Part shown: positions 54,284 to 62,969 of the stretch, one piece after another
Layout: each line of letters opens with the position of its first letter
Position numbering within the stretch: the first letter of the stretch is position 1
Source: Cognataquiflexum rubidum
GTDB taxonomy: Bacteria > Bacteroidota > Bacteroidia > Cytophagales > Cyclobacteriaceae
Length of the DNA stretch: 64,000 bases
Reading direction: 5' to 3'
Assembly: GCF_022538115.1 (NCBI RefSeq)
Contig: NZ_JAKZAL010000021.1
Coordinates: 26,398-90,397 of the forward strand
The notes under the pieces: model-generated
The model's input: only the letters and a program-made list of their open reading frames with translations
The model's database searches: none
Told to the model about the DNA's origin: nothing
Made by a program: the position numbers and the translations under genes

Positions 54284-55371
54284 GAACGATACTATACCTA
54301 TCGCTTTGTTGTGGCATTTTGACCATGCTTAGCTCCTGCAATACTTCAGAAACAACAAGTGCCCAGCAGATAGCCATTGTAGATGCAGTGTTTGCAAGCG
54401 GTCATATCATCATGGAAAATGAATACCTGGTCACAGCAAACAGTGAAGGCTACCTAGTGGCAGCACCGATTCAAGAGGGGGATTCCGTAAATGCAGGGAT
54501 GCCGTTATTTCAGCTCTCCAGTGAGGTGCAAAACGAGCAGTTGTCTGGAGCGCAAGCGACCTACCAGGACGCCCTTAAGAATCTGAATGAAAACTCACCT
54601 CAACAGAGTCAGCTTCGCCTGCAAATCGAACAGGCCAAAGCGCAACTGGAAATAGATGCTGCCAATTACAAACGATATCAGAATCTATCTAAAACTGGAG
54701 CGGTATCGCAGCAAGAGCTCGAGCGTGCCAAGGTGCAATATGAAAACTCCAGCCGCCAAGTGGATATCCTACAAAAATCACTGAGTGATCTGGTAGAAAA
54801 ACTTAGGCTTAACCTCATCAATGCAGAAACCCAACTCAATATCCAAAAGGAAAACACCAACGATTATTACCTCTCCTCTTTTATTGACGGCAGGGTACTG
54901 GAAGTTTATAAAAATCAAGGGGACCTGGTAAGACGAGGAGAAACTATAGCCAGGATTGGAGGAGGAAAACCGCTGGTAAAATTGTTTGTGGGAGAGGAGG
55001 ATATTGACAAGATCAAAGTAGGGCAGCTGACCACCATCTCGCTGAATACCCAAAAAGACGACTTACTTGATGCCCGCATTTCAAAAATCTATCCCGCTTT
55101 TGACGAGCTGCAGCAATCTTTTATTTGTGAAGCAGCATTTGTAGAAGCACCCAAGCTTTTTGTTAATACCCAATTGCAGGCAAATATCATTATAGCTCAA
55201 AAAGAAAATGCCCTAGTCATCCCTGGTGCCTATCTCTTGCCTGGGGATAGTATTTGCTATAAAAACGGGGAAAAAGAAGCAGTAAAAGTAGGTATTCGCA
55301 CTAGTGACTGGGTGGAGATCATATCCGGACTTGACCAATCCAGGCTCATTAAACAGATGAAAAAGCCATGA
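54280..55371 (+). CDS. HlyD/MacA-type membrane fusion lipoprotein
   Basis: 363 aa, lipoprotein signal with C20 (CCGILTMLSSC). Biotinyl-lipoyl-like halves VAAPIQEGDSVNAGMPLFQL and DGRVLEVYKNQGDLVRRGETIARI flank a long coiled hairpin (about 85-190). Adaptor linking the inner-membrane permease to the TolC-like channel. ATGA overlaps at both ends. Confidence 0.9.
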   Translation: MRTILYLSLCCGILTMLSSCNTSETTSAQQIAIVDAVFASGHIIMENEYLVTANSEGYLVAAPIQEGDSVNAGMPLFQLSSEVQNEQLSGAQATYQDALKNLNENSPQQSQLRLQIEQAKAQLEIDAANYKRYQNLSKTGAVSQQELERAKVQYENSSRQVDILQKSLSDLVEKLRLNLINAETQLNIQKENTNDYYLSSFIDGRVLEVYKNQGDLVRRGETIARIGGGKPLVKLFVGEEDIDKIKVGQLTTISLNTQKDDLLDARISKIYPAFDELQQSFICEAAFVEAPKLFVNTQLQANIIIAQKENALVIPGAYLLPGDSICYKNGEKEAVKVGIRTSDWVEIISGLDQSRLIKQMKKP

Positions 55372-56612
55372 GCCGGGTGACCAATCTGAAGATTTCCCGG
55401 GCGCACCTTACCTCAAGGGTCAAGCAAACCATGGTGGCGATCCTAAGCGTAACCTTTGGGATATCCATGTACATTTTTATGAATGGGTTCATGACTGGTG
55501 TCAATGATACACAAACTGAGCTCGCTTTCAGTACACTGGCGCACATTCATATCTATAATGATCTTCCTGAAGACAATACTAATCTTTTACAAAAGAAATA
55601 CGGAGAGGATAAACTGGTAAATCTCAGGAATGCCAAAGTGATACAGTATACAGAAGGAATTAAGAATTCTGCCAAGATTATTGCTGCTATTGAAGACCAT
55701 CCTGCCATTACTGGCATTACTCCCCAAGTCAATGTCAATGTGTTCTTTAGAAATGGTGCCACCAAACTCAACGGGGTTTTATCTGGCATTGATGTGAAGC
55801 AGGAAAGCTTCCTCTTTGGCACTGAAAAATACATTACACAGGGCAGCTGGAGTAGTATGGAAGAGCGAGGCGATGGAGTGGTATTGGGAGCAGGCTTGGC
55901 TGAGAAATTAAGTTTGACCCTAGATGATAATGTGACTGTGATTACTGCTGATGGTGTAAGTCGCAATTTTAAGGTAATCGGTATCATCAAAACAACTATT
56001 GGTGGGGTGGACAATGCCAAAGGCTATGTCCGCATCAGCTCAGCAAGGCAGTTGATTTCCAAAAATCAGGGTTACGTCACTGATATTCAGATTAACATCA
56101 AAAATTTCAATGAGGCCACCAAAGTAGCCGCTCAACTAGCCCCCAAAGTGTCCTATAAAGTGGAGTCCTGGAATGAGTCTAACGGCCAACTTCAAGCCGG
56201 AAATGACTTAAGGAATATCATTGCTGTAGCTGTTTCACTCACCATCCTTCTGGTAGCCGGTTTTGGAATCTTCAACATTATGAACATGACTGTGAATGAA
56301 AAAATAAAAGAGATCGCCATCCTTAAGGCTATGGGGTTTGACGGAACTGACATCATTCAAATATTCTTGGTTCAGTCTGTCATCATAGGGGTGATAGGTG
56401 GAATAGTTGGGATCATTTTCGGCTATTTAGTCTCTGTTGTGGTAAGCTATATACCCTTTCGCGTGGCAACTCTGGATACACTTCCGATGGTTTACGATCC
56501 CCAGGACTATATCCTAGCATTCATTTTTGGATTGATCACAACATTTTTAGCAGGATATCTCCCTGCCAAAAAAGCGTCAAATGTGGACCCTGTAGAAATA
56601 ATAAGAGGATGA
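55368..56612 (+). CDS. MacB/LolE-type ABC transporter permease
   Basis: 414 aa. N-terminal membrane helix (about 22-44), a periplasmic MacB_PCD-like domain (about 45-275) and three C-terminal helices of the FtsX domain (from about 280), with KIKEIAILKAMGFDGTDI at the coupling helix and LPAKKASNVDPVEIIRG at the end. Works with the ATPase at 56738. Confidence 0.92.
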   Translation: MSRVTNLKISRAHLTSRVKQTMVAILSVTFGISMYIFMNGFMTGVNDTQTELAFSTLAHIHIYNDLPEDNTNLLQKKYGEDKLVNLRNAKVIQYTEGIKNSAKIIAAIEDHPAITGITPQVNVNVFFRNGATKLNGVLSGIDVKQESFLFGTEKYITQGSWSSMEERGDGVVLGAGLAEKLSLTLDDNVTVITADGVSRNFKVIGIIKTTIGGVDNAKGYVRISSARQLISKNQGYVTDIQINIKNFNEATKVAAQLAPKVSYKVESWNESNGQLQAGNDLRNIIAVAVSLTILLVAGFGIFNIMNMTVNEKIKEIAILKAMGFDGTDIIQIFLVQSVIIGVIGGIVGIIFGYLVSVVVSYIPFRVATLDTLPMVYDPQDYILAFIFGLITTFLAGYLPAKKASNVDPVEIIRG

Positions 56613-56737
56613 AACCAAGCATGACTCAAGAGTCACACAGAGGAATGTCCCGATAGCCATCGGGATCACCATGCGAGATTCTCCCGAAGAAAAATCGGGA
56701 CAGGCTATGTGGCCTTTAAAAATCAAATTATACACAC
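56613..56737. repeat. Inter-gene spacer with TCCCGAT/ATCGGGA palindrome
   Basis: TCCCGATAGCCATCGGGA (56648-56665) and a second CCCGAAGAAAAATCGGGA-type inverted repeat near 56693 interrupt the exporter operon. The first resembles the 14498-14516 palindrome and is a sequence type dispersed in many Bacteroidota genomes. Confidence 0.55.
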
Positions 56738-57418
56738 ATGAAAGAAGAAATAGCACTATCCGCCAGAGCAATAAGCAAATACTTTCACGAACCGGAGACC
56801 TTTCAGGTGTTGAAGGATATTTCTTTTGATGTCAAAAAGGGTGAGTTCTTATCCATGATCGGCAAGTCGGGTTCAGGAAAATCAACCTTGCTCTATCTTT
56901 TATCTACCATGGATACAGATTATACAGGTGAGATTACCATCAATGGGGAATGCCTGACAGGACGGACTCAAAATCAGTTAGCAGCCTTTCGAAATGCGCA
57001 CATCGGATTCGTTTTCCAGTTTCACTACCTGCTTCCTGAGTTTACAGCATTGGATAACGTGATGCTTCCAGCACTCAAACTAGGTAAAAAATCCCAAGAG
57101 GAAATCAGAGAAGATGCATATTCAAATCTAAAAATGCTTGGTCTTGAAGCCCAAGCAATGAAGCAAAGCAATAAACTATCCGGCGGACAACAACAACGGG
57201 TAGCTATAGCAAGGGCATTAATCAACCAGCCTGCCGTCATAATGGGTGATGAACCTACCGGTAATCTGGATTCGAAGAATACAGATATTGTGTTTGATAT
57301 TTTTCGCCAGTTGGCAGCCGAAAGGGGACAAACCATTATTGCTGTAACCCATGACGATGAGTTTGCACAGAAAAGTGACAGGATTCTAGAATTGGGTGAT
57401 GGCCGGCTGTTGAATTGA
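56738..57418 (+). CDS. MacB/LolD-type ABC transporter ATPase
   Basis: 226 aa. Walker A GKSGSGKST, Q-loop FVFQFHYLLPEFTALDNV, signature LSGGQQQRVAIARAL, Walker B VIMGDEPTGNLD and H-loop VTHDDEF. The separated ATPase/permease arrangement resembles LolCDE and MacB-like systems of Bacteroidota. Confidence 0.94.
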   Translation: MKEEIALSARAISKYFHEPETFQVLKDISFDVKKGEFLSMIGKSGSGKSTLLYLLSTMDTDYTGEITINGECLTGRTQNQLAAFRNAHIGFVFQFHYLLPEFTALDNVMLPALKLGKKSQEEIREDAYSNLKMLGLEAQAMKQSNKLSGGQQQRVAIARALINQPAVIMGDEPTGNLDSKNTDIVFDIFRQLAAERGQTIIAVTHDDEFAQKSDRILELGDGRLLN

Positions 57419-57484
57419 TAGCATCAACAATAGGTGAAATTGGGGTAGGTGGACTTTACTACCAAACAAAAAAATATCATTTCA

Positions 57485-58354
57485 ATGAATAAAATATTTG
57501 GGACGATCTTACTGTTGGCTATTGTTGGAAATTGCTTAGGTCAGGAATTTGAATTGCTAGAAGTGGAATACGCAAGATATCCTAAAGCATCCCCTAGCAA
57601 AATAGATAGTATTGAGGCCATTATTTCAGAATACCAAGTTTCGTTTTTGTTACCTGCGATACGGAAAGAAAAATGGTCCCTCCTGGCCGGAGCCACCTAT
57701 CGATTGGTAGTTCCGGAAAGCGCCGATCGTCAATCAAATGATGACCTGTTTTTTCTGGGTTTACGCCTGGCGGGTGTTTTCAATGTATCTGAGAATAAAC
57801 AATTGATTGTTAGTGCTTTTCCAGCTATTTCCACAACTGACGAACCGGGAAGCTTCTCAGGAGATAATTTTTTGATGCAAGGTGGAGTCTTATTTAAAAC
57901 CCAAAAGACTGAAAAGTTTTCTTATAGCTTAGGCGTAATCAGTACATCAAGGTTTGGTAGACCTTTGATTTTACCTTCCTTAGGTATGACTAGAGTGGGA
58001 GATAAAATGAAATTGGACATTAACTTACCTTTCTTTGTGAAAACGATGTGGAAATATACCAATCGATTCTCTTATGGGTTAAAGTTTGACGTAAATGGGA
58101 GTCAGTATAATCTCAACAATGAAACATTCAACGGATCTGAAGTGGACTTGCTTCGATTCTCACGGGTAAGATTGGGGCCTGAATTCCAGTATCGAATTGC
58201 CGGACCTTTAATTATCGAACTTTTTGGGGGAATTGCTGCAAGACGAACCTATGATTTCGAAATAATTGGAAGTGAGGATATTGATTTAAGCTTAGAAAAC
58301 GGACCTTTTTTATCTGTGAGGCTTTATATTAGACCACAGATAATTAAAAATTAA
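57485..58354 (+). CDS. Outer-membrane beta-barrel protein, DUF6268-like
   Basis: 289 aa from the ATG at 57485 (signal MNKIFGTILLLAIVGNCLGQ). A series of amphipathic strands (WSLLAGATYRLVVPES, LFFLGLRLAGVFNVS, FGLKFD-type, LLRFSRVRLGPEFQYRIAG) ending in SVRLYIRPQI fits an outer-membrane barrel of about 12 strands; DUF6268 by memory. Downstream of the exporter genes on the same strand, so possibly part of the same transcript. Confidence 0.75.
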   Translation: MNKIFGTILLLAIVGNCLGQEFELLEVEYARYPKASPSKIDSIEAIISEYQVSFLLPAIRKEKWSLLAGATYRLVVPESADRQSNDDLFFLGLRLAGVFNVSENKQLIVSAFPAISTTDEPGSFSGDNFLMQGGVLFKTQKTEKFSYSLGVISTSRFGRPLILPSLGMTRVGDKMKLDINLPFFVKTMWKYTNRFSYGLKFDVNGSQYNLNNETFNGSEVDLLRFSRVRLGPEFQYRIAGPLIIELFGGIAARRTYDFEIIGSEDIDLSLENGPFLSVRLYIRPQIIKN

Positions 58355-58789
58355 ACAGGGAAGGTTTAGCCATAAAATTCAATTCGCTAGGCATTATGAT
58401 GAGATATTCAACCCATGCCTGCGGAAGGCAGGCCTTCAGGGTTGGCCCTAAACTTTATCGCTTTTCTTTTCTATAAATATGCCACCCCAAAGGGATTGGT
58501 TGCAATAGATCGGTTAAATCTTGATTGAGGTTCTTTGGGCCCCTTGGCGAAACCTTAGCGACCATTGCGGTTAAAGAATGAATAATGTTTGTGGTGACAC
58601 AACCATTGGCGTCGAATGATCCCACTGGTCTTATATCTAAGATATATGAGAATTGGCTAGGTTAATTAATTGTTAATATTTTCTATAAAAATTAAAATAT
58701 GATAATCATTAAAATAGAATTAAAAATAAAACGAGATAGTATTTTTGAATTTATAAACATAGAGATTTTTAGTCCTCACGGTTGATAGA

Positions 58790-58814
58790 CACTGCTTCTG
58801 GCAGTGTTTTTTTT
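58790..58814 (+). terminator. Terminator hairpin, first element of repeat copy C
   Basis: CACTGC-TTCTG-GCAGTG followed by eight T residues; 435 bp after the nearest upstream plus-strand gene, so it is part of the repeat rather than a plain gene terminator. Confidence 0.7.
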
Positions 58815-58906
58815 GACCCCTGCCAAAATAACACCGGCGAAAAGTAAAAAGTCATTTGGTTTATTTAAATGTTAAAATTAAACATGTCTGGCCTTCAAAA
58901 GGTATT

Positions 58907-59031
58907 TAATTTGATAATCAATCAAAATGAAAATTTATCAAAACAGACGGTACATTTGGAAATCCAAAATATGGATTCCTTTTTAACTGAATAGGTAATG
59001 GGCACTGTCTTCGACAGTGTCTATTTTTTTT
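58907..59031 (+). ncRNA. Candidate small RNA unit, copy C
   Basis: Counterpart of 48031-48154: TAATTTGATAATC at the left, TACATTTGGAAATCC with an AATCC/GGATT hairpin, the conserved ACTGAATAGGTAAT, and the terminal stem AATGGGCACTGTC/GACAGTGTCTATT (58997-59025) then a T tract. Relative to copy A the stem carries paired changes (for example G-U for A-U and A-U for G-U) and remains fully paired. Confidence 0.35.
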
Positions 59032-59079
59032 CCCTTTTATACCAAATAGTATTACAAGGATGATCAAACATTGATGACG

Positions 59080-59181
59080 ACACACCACGTAGTGCCTAAC
59101 GGGCAGGGTTAAATAGGGTAGCCTCGAGTAAGAAACGCAACTCGGGAAAAGAAACGAGAACAACGATTCCGGTTTTTGGCC
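59080..59181. repeat. Double-hairpin REP-like repeat, copy C
   Basis: Degenerate first palindrome (ACCACGTAGTG) with a short insertion, then CTCGAGT-N10-ACTCGGG (59123-59146) and the conserved ACGAGAACAACGATTCCGG tail. Confidence 0.65.
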
Positions 59182-59623
59182 TAAAGAATGGAAAAAGAGA
59201 TAAAAGGTTTCCTCCAAAAACAGGGAAAGGAAAAATCCACTGCGCCCCTTTGAAAAACCTTCTTTTCCTTTAGGTTTTTCTTGACTCTTCCCGGACTCCG
59301 TAATCTAGGGAGGGCATATTCACCGAGAGGCATGGGAAAAATTACCCACCATTGGTTAAAATCATATTGAGTACCCAATTTTTTCTGCCAATTGGCAGTT
59401 TTTTAGGTATAAATGTTAACATTTCGTAAATAAACTTGCAGTTATCCTAAAGATCTGCTTAAATTAACTATCATGATAAGAGTATCGTCTCCATAAGAAT
59501 GGAAAAGGGGATAGAAATCTGCTTCAGATCACCCAAAAGCGGGATTTCTATAAACAATTTGGACGGTTGACATTCAATCGGACCATAGCAAATAGAAGTA
59601 TCGGTATTTTTTAAATCAACTTT

Positions 59624-60190
59624 ATGGAATCAAACAAAATAGGGAAAGGGACCATTATCTCGCAGGTACCCATTCCGATCGAAGAATACAGTGACCTATT
59701 ACCCCATTTCAAAATCAAAAGCTATCGAAAAAACACCATTCTAAAAGAAATCCATGAGATCGAAACCCAAAGAAGGTATCTCATTTCCGGCACCTTGGCA
59801 TTATTTGAAAGACTTGGAAAGAAAACCAAATGCAGGAGGATTTACAGTAAATATACCTTAGTCTTTGATTTTGAATCTTACACCCAAGAACGATTGACCA
59901 ACTATTGCATCAAGGCTTATGCAGATTGTTTGATTTGTGAGATTCCTAGGGAGATTGAGTTAAGAATAATGGAGTCCCCTGAATCTATGATCAAATTGAT
60001 TTTGCGCTTAAGTCAACAATTGGTCTTGCAAAATTGGGAATGGAGTAGCATTCTTTGGCTTCCTCCCAAGGAGCGATATAAGCAGCTACCCCAAATCTGT
60101 CCTGACTTTGCTTTAATCAAAATAAAGGACATCTCAGGCATCCTTAATTTACCGGAACGAACCATTTACCGGCTCCGCCGAACTCGGTAA
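59624..60190 (+). CDS. Crp/Fnr-like regulator, divergent
   Basis: 188 aa. The N-terminal half resembles a cyclic-nucleotide-binding-like domain (LPHFKIKSYRKNTILKE, RRYLISGTLALFERLG); the C-terminal KIKDISGILNLPERTIYRLRR is a short helix-turn-helix. Lacks the arginine/glutamate pocket that would bind cAMP. Similar regulators are frequent in Bacteroidota. Target unknown. Confidence 0.75.
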   Translation: MESNKIGKGTIISQVPIPIEEYSDLLPHFKIKSYRKNTILKEIHEIETQRRYLISGTLALFERLGKKTKCRRIYSKYTLVFDFESYTQERLTNYCIKAYADCLICEIPREIELRIMESPESMIKLILRLSQQLVLQNWEWSSILWLPPKERYKQLPQICPDFALIKIKDISGILNLPERTIYRLRRTR

Positions 60191-60324
60191 CCACCCCACC
60201 TATCTTTCTATATAAGTATGCAGTTTCCCTTTCCATTACCAAATGGTTAACGGTACCCTCATGCCCCAAAAATCACAAATACTTACTCGTTTCTTTCAAT
60301 TAACCAATTAACCTACTTCAAGCG

Positions 60325-60516
60325 ATGTACAAAAGGAGATGTGTCATATACCCAAAAGATGTCCAGCTCATCACCGGCAAGAGTGAGCGCTATGGTCAGG
60401 AACTTTTGACCAAAATCAGGGACCATTATAACAAGCAGCCCCACCAGTTCATTACAGTCCAGGAGTTCTGCGCATTCTCCGGCATTCCCTTAGATGAAGT
60501 CGAACCCTACCTTTGA
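60325..60516 (+). CDS. Small conserved protein with putative HTH, unknown function
   Basis: 63 aa: VIYPKDVQLITGKSERYGQELLTKIRDHYN then FITVQEFCAFSGIPLDEVEPYL. I recall this pattern (YPKDV-x-ITGKS-x-RYG ... EFC-x(3)-G) as a small protein widespread in Bacteroidota, usually annotated only as hypothetical; the layout suggests a tiny winged or excisionase-like DNA-binding domain. Stand-alone. Confidence 0.7.
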   Translation: MYKRRCVIYPKDVQLITGKSERYGQELLTKIRDHYNKQPHQFITVQEFCAFSGIPLDEVEPYL

Positions 60517-60550
60517 ATTTGACAACCTGACAACGCGAAGCCGACAACAA

Positions 60551-60611
60551 TGACAACCATTACAACTACTAGAACCACTACAACAATTACACCTGTCCGC
60601 CGTGGCGGAAC
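60551..60611. repeat. 61-bp direct repeat, left copy
   Basis: Starts TGACAACCATTACAACTACT and ends in the palindrome GTCCGCC-GT-GGCGGAAC. Matches 63664-63724 with about four differences; the two copies enclose the oxidoreductase and YtfI/YtfJ-like genes. A shortened third version is at 63876-63908. Confidence 0.8.
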
Positions 60612-60803
60612 TTTCCCAACTTGACAAAACACAGCATACAACCCTTCAACAATTATAACTATAATTAAATGATACCAAGACTATAAAAAATAATCACTAA
60701 AACTTCATAAAACATTAATATTCAAGTATTTCTAAAATCAAAGCAATTAGGTAAATTAAAAAATTGGTACAAAATATACCTCCATATTTTAAATCTTGTC
60801 CAA

Positions 60804-62309
60804 ATGGTGAATTCAATTAAAATTAACGTAATAGGTGCTGGCATTGCAGGATTATCTGCAGGGATATATGCAAGGCTCAACGGGTTTGAGGTGACAATTT
60901 TCGAAATGGGTCCCAAAGCTGGAGGAGTTTGTTCATCCTGGGAAAGAGAAGGTTACTCCGTGAATGGTTCTATACTTTGGTTGGCGGGTTCTGCTCCCGG
61001 TATAGATTTTTACCCAATGTGGCATCATTTGGGGGTTTTGCAGGACAATACTATCCATAACCATAGTAGTTTCATAGAATACAGAAATATAGATGGGATC
61101 GATGTTCATTTTTATGTTGAACCCGAAAAGCTTAGGAAGCATCTCACAGAAATCTCACCCGAGGACCATGAAACCATCGATATTTTTATTGATGCAATCA
61201 AAACCTTTGCTGCCGCCAATTTTCCTATGGACAGGGCTTTGGAACTGTTGAATGCTTGGGAATGGGTAAAAGTTTTTATGGGTAATATCCCTGTTGTTGT
61301 GACTTTGGGAAAATATAGTCAATTATCAATTAGGGATTTTGCTAAAAAATTTAAATCAGAGGTGCTTCAAACCGCTTTTGAAAATTTTTGGTCTTCAGAA
61401 ATGTCTATGGTTTGGTTTTTAATGCATTTGAGTTTTGCAGCCAATGGCACAGCCGGATTCCCACTTGGAGGCTCAGGAAAATTCGCCGAAAGATTGGTAA
61501 AACGGTTTATTGACCTGGGAGGAAAAATCGAATATAACAGTAAGGTAACCAAGATTGTGATTGAGGGCAAAACTGCAAAAGGAATCCTATTGGAAAACGG
61601 TCAACAGATTAATTCAGATTACATCATTTCAGCATGTGATGGTCACACAGTTCTCCACAAGATGCTAGGCCCTAAATTTGTAGATGAAAAAACATTTGAT
61701 GTATACAATTCCCTACGATTATATCCACCGATAGTATATTTTTCTGCAGGTATCAGACGGGATTTTGATAATCTCCAGTCCTCAATAATCGGTTTGAATA
61801 TCCCTTTAAATAAATCCTTGAAAGTGGGAAATATCACGCATACCCGAGCCAGTTTTCAGATTTATAATTTTGACCCTACCCTCGCACCCAAAGGAAAAAC
61901 ATTGATTACAAGCATGTTGGATACAGATTATGAGTTTTGGAAAAATCTGTTATCCCAAGGAGAAGATGCTTACAGAAATGAAAGAGCAAAGATTTGCCAC
62001 GAGTTGCTAGCGTCTCTCGAGCGAGAATTCCCTGGCATTACAGACCAAGTAGATTTCATGGATACAGCAACGCCAATAACTTATGAGAATTGGACAGGAA
62101 ACCACAAAGGAAGCTATGAAGGTTGGCTTCCCACACCCAGTGCATTAAAAATAAAATTGCCGAGTCATTTCAAAAACCTAAAATACTTCTATATGGCAGG
62201 ACATTGGGTGATGCCCGGAGGAGGCATGCCCCCTGCTGCATTCACAGGAAGGAACTGTATCCAACTGATCTGTAAAGAAGAAAAAATCCATTTTGAAGCA
62301 GAGGTTTAG
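60804..62309 (+). CDS. FAD-dependent oxidoreductase, phytoene desaturase-like
   Basis: 501 aa. N-terminal dinucleotide-binding motif VIGAGIAGLSAGIYARLNGFEV with EMGPKAGGVCSSWE (FAD contact); C-terminal GHWVMPGGGMPPAAFTGRN is the second FAD-binding motif of the CrtI/amine-oxidase group. A carotenoid desaturase or retinol saturase-like activity is possible, but no carotenoid genes are adjacent. No signal peptide. Confidence 0.85.
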   Translation: MVNSIKINVIGAGIAGLSAGIYARLNGFEVTIFEMGPKAGGVCSSWEREGYSVNGSILWLAGSAPGIDFYPMWHHLGVLQDNTIHNHSSFIEYRNIDGIDVHFYVEPEKLRKHLTEISPEDHETIDIFIDAIKTFAAANFPMDRALELLNAWEWVKVFMGNIPVVVTLGKYSQLSIRDFAKKFKSEVLQTAFENFWSSEMSMVWFLMHLSFAANGTAGFPLGGSGKFAERLVKRFIDLGGKIEYNSKVTKIVIEGKTAKGILLENGQQINSDYIISACDGHTVLHKMLGPKFVDEKTFDVYNSLRLYPPIVYFSAGIRRDFDNLQSSIIGLNIPLNKSLKVGNITHTRASFQIYNFDPTLAPKGKTLITSMLDTDYEFWKNLLSQGEDAYRNERAKICHELLASLEREFPGITDQVDFMDTATPITYENWTGNHKGSYEGWLPTPSALKIKLPSHFKNLKYFYMAGHWVMPGGGMPPAAFTGRNCIQLICKEEKIHFEAEV

Positions 62310-62426
62310 AATATTGAAGTGACACTAAATCCATATTTATTCAATGAACCCAAAATGAAATCAATTCAATGATCTTAATCATTTAGCCTAATGAACTCTA
62401 TCAGTGCGGATTACATACCTATCACT

Positions 62427-62434
62427 TAGATTTG
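62427..62434 (+). promoter_or_regulatory. Candidate -7 box (TAGATTTG) upstream of the YtfI-like gene
   Basis: Exact TAnnTTTG match ending 10 nt before the ATG at 62444, leaving only a few bases of leader. Confidence 0.35.
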
Positions 62435-62443
62435 AATCAAAAA

Positions 62444-62950
62444 ATGATGTGGTGGATACTCCTTTATATTGTCATAGGAATTCTGCTTTTTTTGCTTTTC
62501 GGTCCATTTTCTTTCAGGATAGATAGCAAGACAAATTCTATCAAGATAAAATTATTCTTGATTGGAGAAGGTGGGATCGTACTACAAGAATATTACCCCT
62601 GGCTGGAGGTTAAAATTATTGGACTTAAATGGAGATGGGATTTAATAGAAATAATTTCCAAGACCGAGAAAAATAAGAATGAGGTCAAGAAAGATTCAAA
62701 AAGAAAATCCTTTCCATTAAATACTGTTCAAATTAAAAACCTTATCCAAAGCTTCAAAATAAAGGAATGTGTATTCAAATTAGATACCAATGATCCTTCG
62801 CTGAACGGAATGCTATTTCCCTTCTTTTACTGGTTGGAACAATGGACAGGAAAAACCATCCAAATCAATTTTACACAGGATAACCAGTTGACATTAGAAA
62901 TTGAAAACCAAGGATACAAAATTCTTTGGGCGATGATAAAGAAAAGTTAA
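62444..62950 (+). CDS. DUF2953 (YtfI)-like membrane-anchored protein
   Basis: 168 aa from the ATG at 62444 (a TTG at 62432 would add four residues). One N-terminal membrane helix (MMWWILLYIVIGILLFLLFG) followed by a soluble domain: PFSFRIDSKTNSIKIKLFLIGEGGIVLQ at the start, a lysine-rich middle and IKECVFKLDTNDPSLNGMLFPFFYWLEQWTG near the end. This resembles the DUF2953 family (Bacillus YtfI), whose genes sit next to ytfJ. The following gene is a clear YtfJ homologue, which supports the assignment. Confidence 0.6.
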   Translation: MMWWILLYIVIGILLFLLFGPFSFRIDSKTNSIKIKLFLIGEGGIVLQEYYPWLEVKIIGLKWRWDLIEIISKTEKNKNEVKKDSKRKSFPLNTVQIKNLIQSFKIKECVFKLDTNDPSLNGMLFPFFYWLEQWTGKTIQINFTQDNQLTLEIENQGYKILWAMIKKS

Positions 62951-62969
62951 AACTAAAACCAAAAAAACT

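Larger units (their letters stand above)
58355..59623. other. Repeat-rich intergenic region without genes
   Basis: 1.27 kb with no supported gene. From left to right: a GCCTGCGGAAGGCAGGC palindrome (about 58424-58440, related to 49735), a TTGGCGAAACCTTAGCGACC string, the near-match palindrome ATGTTAA-AAT-TAAACAT (58869-58885), the small-RNA-like unit and the REP-like hairpins listed separately, then AT-rich sequence before the Crp-like gene. Confidence 0.6.
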
